Assembly (NCBI GenBank): GCA_900551915.1
Contig: URXT01000001.1
Location: forward strand, 108,600-172,599
Source: an uncultured bacterium
GTDB taxonomy: Bacteria; Cyanobacteriota; Vampirovibrionia; Gastranaerophilales; Gastranaerophilaceae
Reading direction: 5' to 3'
DNA length: 64,000 nt
In this document: positions 18,615 through 27,507 of the stretch, in pieces
Position numbering within the stretch: the stretch's first letter is position 1
Layout of the letters: every line of letters starts with the position of its first letter
Translations under genes and position numbers: made by a program
Notes under the pieces: generated by a model
Databases searched by the model: none
What the model saw: only the letters and a program-made list of their open reading frames with translations
What the model was told of the DNA's origin: nothing

Positions 18615-20068
18615 TAATCTTTATCCTCTATTGTGATTTTAACATCAGGTTTGAGCGCAATTGCCTGTTCAAGTTGTGCTCTCGCAACATTGTAATTGTA
18701 AACCGCTTCAACATAAGATTGCTGCGCGTTGTTGTAATTAACTTTGGCGTCTTGAAGTTCGATGTAATCGCCGATTCCGACAAAATATCTTCCGTCTGCA
18801 AGCTCAAGGTTTTCGAGCGTTTGACGAACTTTTACTGCAAGCAGCGGAATTTGTTTTTCTAATTGTATCATGTCAATGTAAGCTGCCTGAACTTCAAAAT
18901 ATATGTTTTGTTTCAAAAGGTCAATTTCGTTTTGTGCAAGTTCAACCTGAATTTTTCCGGCATCAATTTCGCTTTTCTTGCTCATTATATTTACAGAACT
19001 TTTCAAATTAATTCCGAGCGAAAAAGAGTTTGTGCTGTTGGTGTCACGGAAACCATATCCTGCACTTCCGGTGATTTCCGGATAATATTCGCGTTTTATG
19101 TAAAGCAGAGATTGTTTCATTGCTTTGAGAGTGTTTTCGTAAGCTTTTAGGTCAGGCCGGTTTTTTATTGCAATGTCGACTGCCTCTTCAAATGTATGCG
19201 GAAAAGGTTTGAAATTGAAATTCTCCATCACATCAAGTTTTTCGACTGAAGATGTTAATGTCGCATCTGATACGTTCTGTGGGGGATTGCTGAGGTCTCT
19301 TTTTTCGGAGATTTTTGTAAGGTTCACCGGGATTTCGTTTCGTTTGAAGTTGAAGGTTTCAGTATTTTTTATTTCGTACTCGGGAGCGTATGCTATGTAC
19401 ATTGAATTGTTTAATTTTACCAAAGCATTCTGATAATTTTTTATTGAATTAACGAGGGTTACTTTTGAGTCGCTCAGGTAAACTTCAGAGTTTACAAGAT
19501 CGATTTTTGATTTAATTCCTTCATCAAAATAAGCTTTTGTTCTTTGATAGTTTCGTTCGTTAATCTGTACATTTGCACGGTTTACATCGACCGCTGCTTT
19601 TGCGGCCAAAACTCCGTAATAATTGTTTTTAACAGAATAAATTGTTGAAAGCACAGTGTTATCAAAGTTGAATTCTGATGCAATCTGATTAAATTTTTGC
19701 ATTCTTATTCTTGCATTTGTTTTCCCGAAATTCCAGATTAGCTGGCTTATTGAGGCTTCTGCGCTGTAGTAATTGTTGTTTATATTTCTTATATTTGAGT
19801 GGTTGTCGTTGTAGTTAAAGCCTGTTCCGATGCCGATTGTGGGAAAATATGAGGCTTTTGCAATATTTACATCGGTTTTGCTCAAACGATAGTTGTATCT
19901 GGATTTTTTAACGGAAGGGCTGTTTTTCAGCGCAATTTCAATGCAGTCTTCAAGAGAAAGCACCATTCCCTTTTGGACTGCGGCAACTTCTGCACTGAAA
20001 CATGGCGTAAATGATATTAATAAGCTTGTAACTATAAAGACGGCTTTTATTTTTATTGAAAATTTCAA
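18614..20068 (-). CDS. TolC-family outer-membrane efflux protein
   Basis: A 484-residue outer-membrane channel with a signal peptide ending TPCFSAEV (about residue 25). Two repeated OEP domains follow, each starting with a CIEIALKNSPSVKKSRYN / AVDIAIKNRPDLKAYENT type helix, plus long coiled-coil helices; the insert at about 225-275 has no known motif. Start codon is TTG (20068) with GAGGA about 11 bases upstream; no ATG fits. First gene of the exporter operon. Its presence implies a double-membrane cell. Confidence 0.93.
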   Translation of the reverse strand: MKFSIKIKAVFIVTSLLISFTPCFSAEVAAVQKGMVLSLEDCIEIALKNSPSVKKSRYNYRLSKTDVNIAKASYFPTIGIGTGFNYNDNHSNIRNINNNYYSAEASISQLIWNFGKTNARIRMQKFNQIASEFNFDNTVLSTIYSVKNNYYGVLAAKAAVDVNRANVQINERNYQRTKAYFDEGIKSKIDLVNSEVYLSDSKVTLVNSIKNYQNALVKLNNSMYIAYAPEYEIKNTETFNFKRNEIPVNLTKISEKRDLSNPPQNVSDATLTSSVEKLDVMENFNFKPFPHTFEEAVDIAIKNRPDLKAYENTLKAMKQSLLYIKREYYPEITGSAGYGFRDTNSTNSFSLGINLKSSVNIMSKKSEIDAGKIQVELAQNEIDLLKQNIYFEVQAAYIDMIQLEKQIPLLAVKVRQTLENLELADGRYFVGIGDYIELQDAKVNYNNAQQSYVEAVYNYNVARAQLEQAIALKPDVKITIEDKD

Positions 20069-20166
20069 ACGAAAACAATCCTCAAATATATACCTTCATC
20101 TACATAACGATTTTAGTATATTATTTGTTCATTTTAATCATTTAGAAATATTAAATTATTGTTATT

Positions 20167-21639
20167 TTAAGCAGATTCTTTAAACGACCAGAAATCTTTC
20201 TGGAACATTACCAGAAATGGAATTATCTCAAGTCTGCCCACAAGCATTGATATTGTCATAATAATTTTAGTTGACATGTGCATACTGCTGAAGGAACCCA
20301 TTGGACCTACAATATTCCCAAATCCAGGGCCAATATTGCCGAGTGCAGTAATAGAACTTGTGATACCGATTGTTGAATTTTGTTCAATAACTGTAATCAA
20401 GAACGCACCAATTGCAAAACATAAAAAATAGAAAAATACAAACACAACGGTTTGGTTTAGAATTTCGTGTGGGATAATCGCATTATCAACTTTTACATTC
20501 AAAATAGCGTTCGGATGAAGGATTTTTATTAAAGAATTTTTCATTGATTTGTACACAAGAATCCACCTTGTCATTTTAATACCGCCGCCGGCTGAGCTTG
20601 CACATGAACCCATAAACATAACTGTAAATAAGAGTGCTTGTGGTATAAAATGCCATTTTGCAAAATCAACACTTGCGCTTCCTGTAGAGGTTGTAATGCT
20701 TATTACCTGATAAAAAGCATGAGTTAAAGCTTCTTTTATACTGTACCCGTCGTAGAAAAATAATGCTATTGCAATTAAAAGAGCCATTAAACATGTCATA
20801 AATGTATATGTTCTGAATTCTTCGTTTTTGAGTAGTAAAGATGGTTTTTTTTGTGTTAAAACTTTATATTGAAAAATAAAACTTGCACCGGCAAGAAACA
20901 TAAAAATTGTTGTTATCCAATACATAGGATAAGAATTATATCCGGCAAGACTTTGAGAATTTGGAGAAAATCCCCCTGCTGCAAGAGTTGATAACGAGTT
21001 GCAAACAGCATCAAAAACCGGCATTCCTGCCGCATGAAGAAGGATTACCTGGAGAAATGTCAGTCCTGCATAAATTTTCCAGAGCGCTGATGCTGTATTT
21101 CTAATTCTGGGTGTGATTTTATCTTCGGTCGGTCCAGGAGCTTCAGCAAAAAACATTTGTCTGCCGGCAACAGCAAACTGCGGCAGAATCGCAATAAATA
21201 AGACTATAATTCCCAAGCCACCAAGCCATTGTGTTAAAGAGCGCCAGAAAAAGAAGGTTTTTGGATAATCAAAGTTTGTCAGTATTGTAGCACCGGTGGT
21301 TGTTATTCCTGAAACTGCTTCAAAAATGGCATCAACCGGGTGAAGTCCGTAAAAAATAAAAGGAAGTCCTGAAACTATTCCGAAAATTATCCAGGAAAAT
21401 GCAACAATAAATAGCGCTTCAGACTTTTTAATATCATTAAGGTTTTCAATTCTGTATGCGTTTTTGATGAATTTTCTTAATGCATATCCAAGGCTGATTG
21501 AGGCTATGCCTGCAGTTAAAAACGGCAGTATTGATATATAATCTTTATAAATTATTGCGACTATTATAGGAATAAGTATCACAAACCCTATATATTTTAA
21601 AATCATCCCTATTGCATTTGCAAGATAGTTTAAGCGCAT
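20167..21639 (-). CDS. trkH: Potassium uptake channel subunit TrkH
   Basis: A 490-residue channel with the four pore-loop repeats of the Trk/Ktr family: TTTGATIL, the second near AAGGFSPN, the third STGSASVD and the fourth NIGPGFGNI. About ten to twelve helices. TrkH conducts K+ across the inner membrane under control of cytosolic TrkA, which is encoded one base upstream on the same strand. Full length. Confidence 0.95.
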   Translation of the reverse strand: MRLNYLANAIGMILKYIGFVILIPIIVAIIYKDYISILPFLTAGIASISLGYALRKFIKNAYRIENLNDIKKSEALFIVAFSWIIFGIVSGLPFIFYGLHPVDAIFEAVSGITTTGATILTNFDYPKTFFFWRSLTQWLGGLGIIVLFIAILPQFAVAGRQMFFAEAPGPTEDKITPRIRNTASALWKIYAGLTFLQVILLHAAGMPVFDAVCNSLSTLAAGGFSPNSQSLAGYNSYPMYWITTIFMFLAGASFIFQYKVLTQKKPSLLLKNEEFRTYTFMTCLMALLIAIALFFYDGYSIKEALTHAFYQVISITTSTGSASVDFAKWHFIPQALLFTVMFMGSCASSAGGGIKMTRWILVYKSMKNSLIKILHPNAILNVKVDNAIIPHEILNQTVVFVFFYFLCFAIGAFLITVIEQNSTIGITSSITALGNIGPGFGNIVGPMGSFSSMHMSTKIIMTISMLVGRLEIIPFLVMFQKDFWSFKESA

Positions 21640-21640
21640 A

Positions 21641-22981
21641 TTACTTTACCTTAAAAAATTCTTTAATTCCCTGAGCATCTTCAGCTTTAGTAAAAATTAT
21701 TAATGTATCACCTGACTTAATTTCAATATCACCTTTTGGTATAATAACAGAATTTTTGCGGTCTATTACACCAATAATTGCGCGTTTTGGAAGTGTCAAA
21801 TCCATAATTCTTTTTCCGTCAAATTCCGGCAAAACTCCGATTTCCAAGACTTCTCCCTGCCCTTGTTCCACGGTTGCAAGAATATCAACATCATTTTCCT
21901 GTAAATCATTTCGGACTTCGTTCAGCGCAGAATTTTTTGGAGATATCGCAATGTCAATTCCGACTTTTTCAAACAATGGTATGTTTAAAACTTTTGAGAC
22001 TCTTGCAATTACGCGTTTTACACCAAGCTGCTTTGCAAGGAGCGAGCATAAAAGATTTCTCTCATCATTATTTGTGACGCTGATTACTACATCAGATGAA
22101 CCAATATCTTCTTCATCAAGAAGCTTCAAATCAGTACCGTCGCCGTTTATAATGAGTGTATTGCTTAATTTTTCGGCAAGGCAGTGACATCTATCCAGAT
22201 TTTTTTCTATTATTTTGGTTTTGATTTTTACAGCTTCAAGGCTTTGAGCAAGCATTAAACCAACGTTTCCGCCGCCTATTATAGAAACACTTTTTACATA
22301 TTCTTTTTCATGGAAAAATGTTCCAGCCAGAATGTCCAGGGAGTGAGAAGTTCCCATAAATATAAGTTTATCGCCTTCAAGAATTTCAGTTTCGCCTGAT
22401 GGTATAAATAACTGTGAATTTCTGGTAATTCCGACAATCAGTGTGTCTTTTGTAAACCCTACATCTTTAATCTTTTGCCCGACAATTGGAAGGTTTTCTT
22501 TCACTTTGTATTCAAGCAAGCGCGCTTTTCCGTCTGCAAAATTTTCCACATCAAGAGCATGCGCGACCGTTACAATTCTGAAAATTTCCTGTGTCAAAAG
22601 TTCTTCCGGCCAGATTATGTAATCGATGAAAACGTCTGTAAAATAATCATCATTTTTCTCGTAAGTTAATGTATTTTTGTATTCTTCTTTGCTGACAAAA
22701 CATATTGTACGAATTTTACCATATCTTTTTGCTGCAAGACAAGCAACAATATTAACTTCATCCATAGCAGTACAGGCAATAAAAATATCCGCATTTTTAA
22801 TGTCTGCACACTTTAAAACTTCTATATCGGAAGCGTTTCCCTGAATGAAACTGATATCCAGCTTGTCAAATTCATCAGTACGGTTTTCTTCCTTGTCAAT
22901 TATTGTAATATCGTGGTCTTCAAAAAATTCTGTTGCCAGGAGACACCCAACATCCGTTGCTCCATAAATAACTATCTTCAT
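21641..22981 (-). CDS. trkA: Trk potassium system regulatory subunit TrkA
   Basis: A 446-residue peripheral protein made of two Rossmann RCK modules, each with an N-terminal NAD-binding domain (MKIVIYGATDVGCLLA and KSVSIIGGGNVGLMLA) and a C-terminal TrkA-C domain (LPIVGQKIKDVGFTKDTLIV; GKRIMDLTLPKRAIIGVI). It gates TrkH in response to nucleotides. The stop precedes the trkH ATG by one base, so the two form an operon with trkA first. Length and duplication match the E. coli-type TrkA rather than single-module KtrA. Confidence 0.95.
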   Translation of the reverse strand: MKIVIYGATDVGCLLATEFFEDHDITIIDKEENRTDEFDKLDISFIQGNASDIEVLKCADIKNADIFIACTAMDEVNIVACLAAKRYGKIRTICFVSKEEYKNTLTYEKNDDYFTDVFIDYIIWPEELLTQEIFRIVTVAHALDVENFADGKARLLEYKVKENLPIVGQKIKDVGFTKDTLIVGITRNSQLFIPSGETEILEGDKLIFMGTSHSLDILAGTFFHEKEYVKSVSIIGGGNVGLMLAQSLEAVKIKTKIIEKNLDRCHCLAEKLSNTLIINGDGTDLKLLDEEDIGSSDVVISVTNNDERNLLCSLLAKQLGVKRVIARVSKVLNIPLFEKVGIDIAISPKNSALNEVRNDLQENDVDILATVEQGQGEVLEIGVLPEFDGKRIMDLTLPKRAIIGVIDRKNSVIIPKGDIEIKSGDTLIIFTKAEDAQGIKEFFKVK

Positions 22982-23023
22982 AATATATAAACTTTAACTT
23001 AAACATGATTTTTTTACAAGTTA

Positions 23024-23293
23024 TTACGCAAACTGTAAAAGTCCGAAAATAATCAGATTTTGAATAAGCTGCAATGCCAAAATTGCAATAATTGGTGAAA
23101 TATCAATCATGCCGATTGGCGGAATAAACCTTCTGAAGATATTTAAATAAACATCCGTAACTTCGCGGATAAAACGCCAGGGCTGCAAGTCCCATCTAAC
23201 AGTCGGAATCCAGCTTAAGAAGATTCTTGCAATAATCAGAATGTAAAATATTAAAAATATATTGTTTATTCCGTAAATTAAACTTCTAATCAT
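23024..23293 (-). CDS. YggT-family membrane protein
   Basis: An 89-residue protein with two hydrophobic helices and the family pattern ARIFLSWIPTVRW...PWRFIREVTDVYLNIFRRFIPP. YggT proteins (CcmB3/Ycf19 relatives in cyanobacteria and plastids) are implicated in division or nucleoid placement and osmotic tolerance, but the mechanism is unknown. GAGGCG precedes the ATG. It follows mtnP by about 15 bases and precedes trkA, all on the minus strand, suggesting one transcript. Confidence 0.88.
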   Translation of the reverse strand: MIRSLIYGINNIFLIFYILIIARIFLSWIPTVRWDLQPWRFIREVTDVYLNIFRRFIPPIGMIDISPIIAILALQLIQNLIIFGLLQFA

Positions 23294-23307
23294 TTGTCGC
23301 CTCTATT

Positions 23308-24111
23308 TTACATCTGTGAACTTTTCTTTGTATTTGCACAATTACAATTGTTGCGTTCTGCAGGAATTTTTTCAATCATCTTGAAGAGCAATGTTTTCAA
23401 GTTTGAAAGATTATTGTTGAAAACTTCAATTACTTCATGGTGAGAAACCGGCGGAACATCACCGACAAGCCCTGCATCGTAATCTGTAATCAGCGAAATA
23501 TTCACCGGACACATATCCATTTCTTTAACAAGATAGTTTTCGGGGAAAGCTGTCATGTTGATAACTTCCCAGCCCTGATTTGTGAAGAATTTTGATTCTG
23601 CTTTTGTTGAAAATCTAGGGCCATTTATTACAACAACAGTCCCTGTTTCATGAACCGTAATTCCAAGTTCTTTACCTGTTTCAATTGCAAGATTTCTAAG
23701 TTCGGGGCAGTAAGTTTCAGCTGCTGAAGGGTGGGTTACAATCGGACCTTCGAAGAAAGTGGATTTTCTGCCGTCTGTCCAATCTACAAATTGATCGCAA
23801 ATTACAAAATCTCCGGGTTTAACATGTTTTTGCAAACTTCCGGCTGCGCAAGGCGAAATTACTCTTTCAACACCTACGGATTTCATCGCCCAAACATTTG
23901 CCCGATAATTAAGAAGATGTGGCAAAATTGTATGGTTTCTGCCATGGCGCGGCATAAATGCAACTTTATGCGGTCCGATTTTCCCTATAAAAAGGTTGTC
24001 GCTCGGCATACCATAAGGTGTTTCAACACGGACTTCTTCTATATCTTCCAGAAATTTGTAAAATCCTGAACCACCAAATACACCTATTGTTGCCAATTTT
24101 TTGTTTTCCAT
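23308..24111 (-). CDS. mtnP: S-methyl-5'-thioadenosine phosphorylase
   Basis: Cleaves 5'-methylthioadenosine with phosphate in methionine salvage and polyamine by-product recycling. Family marks are IGVFGGSGFYKFLED, the phosphate-binding GRNHTILPHLLNYRAN, ISPCAAGSLQ, FVICDQFVDWT, FSTKAESKF, NMTAFPENYLVKEMDMC and TDYDAGL. I take the ATG at 24111, six bases after AAGGAG, rather than the one at 24117, which directly abuts it. About 267 residues, ending with a short Cys-rich tail (NNCNCANTKK). Upstream of yggT. Confidence 0.93.
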   Translation of the reverse strand: MENKKLATIGVFGGSGFYKFLEDIEEVRVETPYGMPSDNLFIGKIGPHKVAFMPRHGRNHTILPHLLNYRANVWAMKSVGVERVISPCAAGSLQKHVKPGDFVICDQFVDWTDGRKSTFFEGPIVTHPSAAETYCPELRNLAIETGKELGITVHETGTVVVINGPRFSTKAESKFFTNQGWEVINMTAFPENYLVKEMDMCPVNISLITDYDAGLVGDVPPVSHHEVIEVFNNNLSNLKTLLFKMIEKIPAERNNCNCANTKKSSQM

Positions 24112-24314
24112 CTGCATCTCCTTAAAAATTTGTCATATCCGTAAACTGATCTTATCATAAAAAAAGTTAATCGCAAATTCGGATTAAAAAATGAGAAATT
24201 GCATTGTAAAATGAATTAACAAATTTGACTTCGCACTTGACAAATAATTGTAAATCTTACAATTGTAAAACCCTTGCGGGAAAAGGGTTTTGAACCTTGC
24301 GTTGAAATCAGGGC
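24112..24314. other. Non-coding divergent region with two inverted repeats
   Basis: Between mtnP (minus) and the lytic transglycosylase (plus). ATTGTAA-ATC-TTACAAT (24248-24264) is a perfect 7-bp inverted repeat. Directly after it, AAAACCCTT (24267-24275) and AAGGGTTTT (24283-24291) form a perfect 9-bp hairpin with a GC-containing loop and short U run, possibly a small terminator. No coding frame is evident. Confidence 0.5.
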
Positions 24315-24342
24315 TTGAAATTTGAAATTTTTGTAATATTAT
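24315..24342 (+). promoter_or_regulatory. Probable promoter of the lytic transglycosylase gene
   Basis: TTGAAA (24315-24320), 16-base spacer, TATTAT (24337-24342). The leader is about 90 bases and contains CCTTAAAA and TTTTAAGG, an 8-bp inverted repeat, upstream of the AGAGG ribosome site. Confidence 0.55.
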
Positions 24343-24441
24343 GATGGTATGAATTAAATTCTTTGAAGTTAAATTCCTTAAAAAAGAGGGAGAGAAAATT
24401 AACTTTTAAGGATTCTCAATTTACAACCAGAGGATTACATT

Positions 24442-25050
24442 TTGAAAAAACTATTACTAATCACAGCTGCGCTTATGTGCATGATTTGCTGTGCGCCCGC
24501 ACAAGCATCTGATGTAAATACTGTAAAAGCTGCAATAGTAAAACATGCTCTTGAAATGGGTGTAGACCCGGCAATTGCTTTATCTATTGCAAGAACAGAA
24601 TCCGGTTTTAGACATGAAGCAAAAAGCAGCCACGGTGCAGTAGGTGTATTTCAATTAATGCCTTCTACAGCAAGAAGAATGGGGCTTAACCCGTATTCTT
24701 TGAACGATAATATCCGCGGCGGTATTATGTATTACAAAATGATGTATAAAATGTTCGGCTCAATGGAATTGGCTCTTGCAGCTTACAACGCAGGACCGGG
24801 AAATGTGAAAAAATACAAAGCTGTTCCTCCGTATGCTGAAACTAGACGTTTTGTAAACAAAATTATGACGGATTATCACAATTACAAGAAAAACCCTGAC
24901 CCGATAATGGTGAAGGCGACTAAACCTGTGACTCCGGCTAAACCAGCAGCTCCGGCTGTAAAAACAGAAACAGTTAATCCTGTAAGTGTAGAAGTTGTGG
25001 AAGAAACTCCAATAGAATTGAAGATAGAAGCTACTACACTGGCAATTTAG
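24442..25050 (+). CDS. Secreted SLT-type lytic transglycosylase
   Basis: A 202-residue peptidoglycan-cleaving enzyme. Signal peptide MKKLLLITAALMCMICCAPAQAS, then the SLT domain: IARTESGFRHEAKSS with the catalytic Glu, GAVGVFQLMPSTARRMG, LNDNIRGGIMYYKMM and ALAAYNAGPGNVKKY. The tail (about 150-202) is Pro/Ala/Val-rich and looks like a flexible linker. The start is TTG at 24442, supported by AGAGG eight bases upstream; no ATG is available in frame. It ends in a strong terminator. Confidence 0.9.
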   Translation: MKKLLLITAALMCMICCAPAQASDVNTVKAAIVKHALEMGVDPAIALSIARTESGFRHEAKSSHGAVGVFQLMPSTARRMGLNPYSLNDNIRGGIMYYKMMYKMFGSMELALAAYNAGPGNVKKYKAVPPYAETRRFVNKIMTDYHNYKKNPDPIMVKATKPVTPAKPAAPAVKTETVNPVSVEVVEETPIELKIEATTLAI

Positions 25051-25066
25051 TTGAAATTTAGAATTA

Positions 25067-25096
25067 AAGAGGCGGCTTGTTCAAGCCGTCTTTTTT
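25067..25096 (+). terminator. Rho-independent terminator of the transglycosylase gene
   Basis: AGAGGCGGCTTG-TT-CAAGCCGTCTTTTTT: a GC-rich stem and a six-U tail about 20 bases after the stop. Confidence 0.92.
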
Positions 25097-25137
25097 GTGC
25101 TTATTTTGAGGGTATTTAATTTTGAATTTTTAGAACA

Positions 25138-25304
25138 GATGCTCGGGGCTTATATACATGTTTACACCATATAAGTATCAACTCGTCACTGCGAGCTTAA
25201 GCGAAGCAGTCTTGAGAAAGTAAAATGGATTGCCGCGAAAATCTGCGATTTTCTCGCAATGACAAGGAACGTTGTGTAAGCTTGTATATAAGTCCCGGAT
25301 GCTC
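25138..25304. repeat. MITE-like element with nested GTCAYTGCGAG arms
   Basis: GGGCTTATATACATGTTTACAC near the left end mirrors GTGTAAGCTTGTATATAAGTCCC near the right end. Inside, GTCACTGCGAG (25184-25194) faces CTCGCAATGAC (25253-25263), with AAGCGAAGCAGTCTTGAG and ATGGATTGCCGCGAAAA between. The inner module matches the GTCATTGCGAGGAGC-type intergenic repeat seen in many bacterial genomes. No coding frame. It ends just before the -35 box of the TPR gene. Confidence 0.65.
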
Positions 25305-25308
25305 AATC

Positions 25309-25337
25309 TTGAAAAAAATTATAAAATTTGTTATAAT
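25309..25337 (+). promoter_or_regulatory. Promoter of the TPR gene
   Basis: TTGAAA (25309-25314), exactly 17 bases, TATAAT (25332-25337). The -35 box is five bases from the repeat element, so insertion of the element may have changed upstream control. Confidence 0.75.
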
Positions 25338-25364
25338 TAAATAATAAATAATCAAGGGGTTGAG

Positions 25365-26246
25365 ATGCAAGAAGACTATAATAAGTTAATAGAAAAATTA
25401 TTTGAAGATAGTGATTGGTCTGGTATTATTTCTTTATGTACAAAAATTCTAGAGAAGGATGAGAAGGATATTTTCGCCTATTTTAGGCGTGCTGTGGCGC
25501 ATTACAACCTTCAAGAGTTGGAACTTTGCCTGCAAGATGCGGAAAGAATGAAAGAATTAGCTCCGGATGAATATCGAGGCTATGATTGGGCTGGAGGGAT
25601 TTATTTTGAGCTTAATCAGTGTGAAAAAGCTATAGAAAATTTTAATAAAGTCCTAGAACTAAATCCAGAATATGCAGCAGCCTATAATAATCGCGGAGCT
25701 TCTAAATATGCTCTTGGTGATAAAGCCGGCGCCATAGCAGACTATGATAAAGCCCTGGAGCTAAATCCAGAATATGCAGTAGCCTATTATAATCGTGGAC
25801 TTTGTAAATATGACCTTGGCGATAACATCGGCGCCATAGCAGACTACGATAAAGCTCTAGAGCTAAATCCAGAAGATGCAAAAGCCTATAATAATCGCGC
25901 GGAGACTAAATATGCCATTGGTGATAAGGTCGGCGCGATTGCAGACTACGATAAAGTCCTAGAGCTAAATTTTAAATATGTACATGTCTATAATAATCGT
26001 GGATTGTGCAAATCTGATCTTGGCGATGATGTCGGAGCTATTGGGGACTTCACCAAAGCGATAGAACTAAACAGAAATGAGGAATGTTATTTGTTCGGAT
26101 ACATTAATCGTTCTATGAGTTATGAACGTCTAGGGCGTTACAAAGAGGCTTTAGCCGATGTGAATAAATACCTGGAGTCTGACCCGGAAAATAATGATGC
26201 GCTTGAATTTAAACAGAAAATCGAAGAGAAATTAAAAAATGAATAA
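25365..26246 (+). CDS. Tetratricopeptide-repeat protein
   Basis: A 293-residue soluble protein made almost wholly of TPR units. Three central repeats are nearly identical in protein and DNA (AYNNRGASKYALGDKAGAIA, AYYNRGLCKYDLGDNIGAIA and so on, each ending ADYDKALELNPE). No signal peptide or catalytic motif. TPR solenoids bind peptides or partner proteins; the partner here is unknown. AGGGG precedes the ATG. The gene converges with the M20 peptidase, with five bases between the stops. Confidence 0.88.
   Translation: MQEDYNKLIEKLFEDSDWSGIISLCTKILEKDEKDIFAYFRRAVAHYNLQELELCLQDAERMKELAPDEYRGYDWAGGIYFELNQCEKAIENFNKVLELNPEYAAAYNNRGASKYALGDKAGAIADYDKALELNPEYAVAYYNRGLCKYDLGDNIGAIADYDKALELNPEDAKAYNNRAETKYAIGDKVGAIADYDKVLELNFKYVHVYNNRGLCKSDLGDDVGAIGDFTKAIELNRNEECYLFGYINRSMSYERLGRYKEALADVNKYLESDPENNDALEFKQKIEEKLKNE
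25661..25966 (+). repeat. Three 102-bp direct repeats inside the TPR gene
   Basis: Units 25661-25762, 25763-25864 and 25865-25966 share AAATCCAGAA(T/G)ATGCA, AATCGC/TGG and GCAGACTA(T/C)GATAAAG at identical spacing; a fourth diverged unit starts at 25967. Such recent duplication favours copy-number change by recombination or slippage. Confidence 0.8.
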
Positions 26247-26251
26247 AAAGC

Positions 26252-27412
26252 TTATCCTATGTAAGCTGCGTAAAATTTGTTTAAAAGTTCCTGACCTTTT
26301 ATAATTGATTTGTAATTGACGTTTTCTTCTTTGGAATGCATGTTGTGGACATCTGCAAGTCCGACAAGATAAGGTAAAAACTTTTCACCTTTTGAATTTG
26401 TTCTGTTTGCATAAATGTGGGTTTCCGCGCCTGCGTGGAAAGACGAAATCTGAGGTTTTACACCTGCTTTTTTTGCTGCAGCCTCAAATAATATCGGAAT
26501 ATATTCATCGTCAGCTTTTTCAAACGGCGGAAGATGCTCAGCAAATTCAATTGTCGCTTTTGCTATGCTGGTATATTGTTTGTTAAAATCGTCTATTTCA
26601 AATTTAAATCTTTCCTTCAATTCGTTTTCCATTTCACGGCTGGAACTTCTAATTGAATAACTTGCTTCTGCTGTTGTGTTAATTATATTTGTCACATTTA
26701 ACTTTCCGGCAGAAATTCCACCGATATTGCAGGAAGTTATGACCTCGCCGTCTTTAGAATAATAAACTCCCTGCGGGAGATTTGAAACAAGGTCAGCAAT
26801 AAGTTTTGCTGCATTTTCGCGGGTTGTATCTGCAATATCAATGCCGGAGTGACCGCCTTTAAAGCTTTCAACATGAATTTTGACGCTTGTGTAGCTTGCG
26901 CCTGAAGTCATCAGCTGGCCAAGGCTGTCGCTGTCAAGAACAAGAACATATTTTGAATTAAGTTTATCAAACTCAATGTTTCTTATGCCGCTTGCACCGT
27001 TTTCTTCATCTCGTGTGAATACAAGTTCAAGTTCTCCATGGGCGATATCGGATTTTGCAAGTTTTGTTGCAAAATAAAGCGCGTTTGCTAACCCTGCTTT
27101 GTCATCGGCACCGAGAGTCCTGCCTTTAGCTCTTATCAAATCCCCGTCTAAATATGTTTCAACCGGACTGTCATCGCCGATTACATCCATATGCGCAGAA
27201 AGCAGCAGTGCCGGCTTTGAAGCGTCTGTTGCCGGAATTCTTATAATTACATTTTTATAACTGTCAAGCCGGCAGTCAAGTGAATTCTCTTTACAGTAAT
27301 TTTCCAGCCAGGCGATTACTTTTTCTTCGTGCATTGAAGGTGACGGGATTTCCGCTAAGGTGCAAAAAAGATTGATTAATTCATTTTCATTTCTAATATT
27401 ATCTATATGCAT
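26252..27412 (-). CDS. M20-family metallopeptidase, PepT-like
   Basis: A 386-residue zinc aminopeptidase. Metal-site motifs of the family are visible: LLSAHMDVIGD (first His and Asp), RTLGADDKAGLANAL (bridging Asp), FTRDEENGASGIRN (catalytic Glu and ligand), LVLDSDSLG and a late His in SFHAGAETHIY. The inserted dimerisation domain contains SFKGGHSGIDIAD. It probably removes N-terminal residues from di- or tripeptides in the cytoplasm. AAGGAATG precedes the ATG. Exact substrate (PepT versus related peptidases) is uncertain. Confidence 0.88.
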   Translation of the reverse strand: MHIDNIRNENELINLFCTLAEIPSPSMHEEKVIAWLENYCKENSLDCRLDSYKNVIIRIPATDASKPALLLSAHMDVIGDDSPVETYLDGDLIRAKGRTLGADDKAGLANALYFATKLAKSDIAHGELELVFTRDEENGASGIRNIEFDKLNSKYVLVLDSDSLGQLMTSGASYTSVKIHVESFKGGHSGIDIADTTRENAAKLIADLVSNLPQGVYYSKDGEVITSCNIGGISAGKLNVTNIINTTAEASYSIRSSSREMENELKERFKFEIDDFNKQYTSIAKATIEFAEHLPPFEKADDEYIPILFEAAAKKAGVKPQISSFHAGAETHIYANRTNSKGEKFLPYLVGLADVHNMHSKEENVNYKSIIKGQELLNKFYAAYIG

Positions 27413-27507
27413 AAGGCATTCCTTAAATTAATTTTTTGTGAAAATATTGTATCACGAAAATTTTTAAAAATTCATCATTTTCCAGTTTATAAATTATAAC
27501 TCTAATT

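Noticed and set aside
24112..24441. c-di-AMP riboswitch before the lytic transglycosylase
   Set aside because: None of the conserved ydaO core strings is present; only simple inverted repeats are seen.
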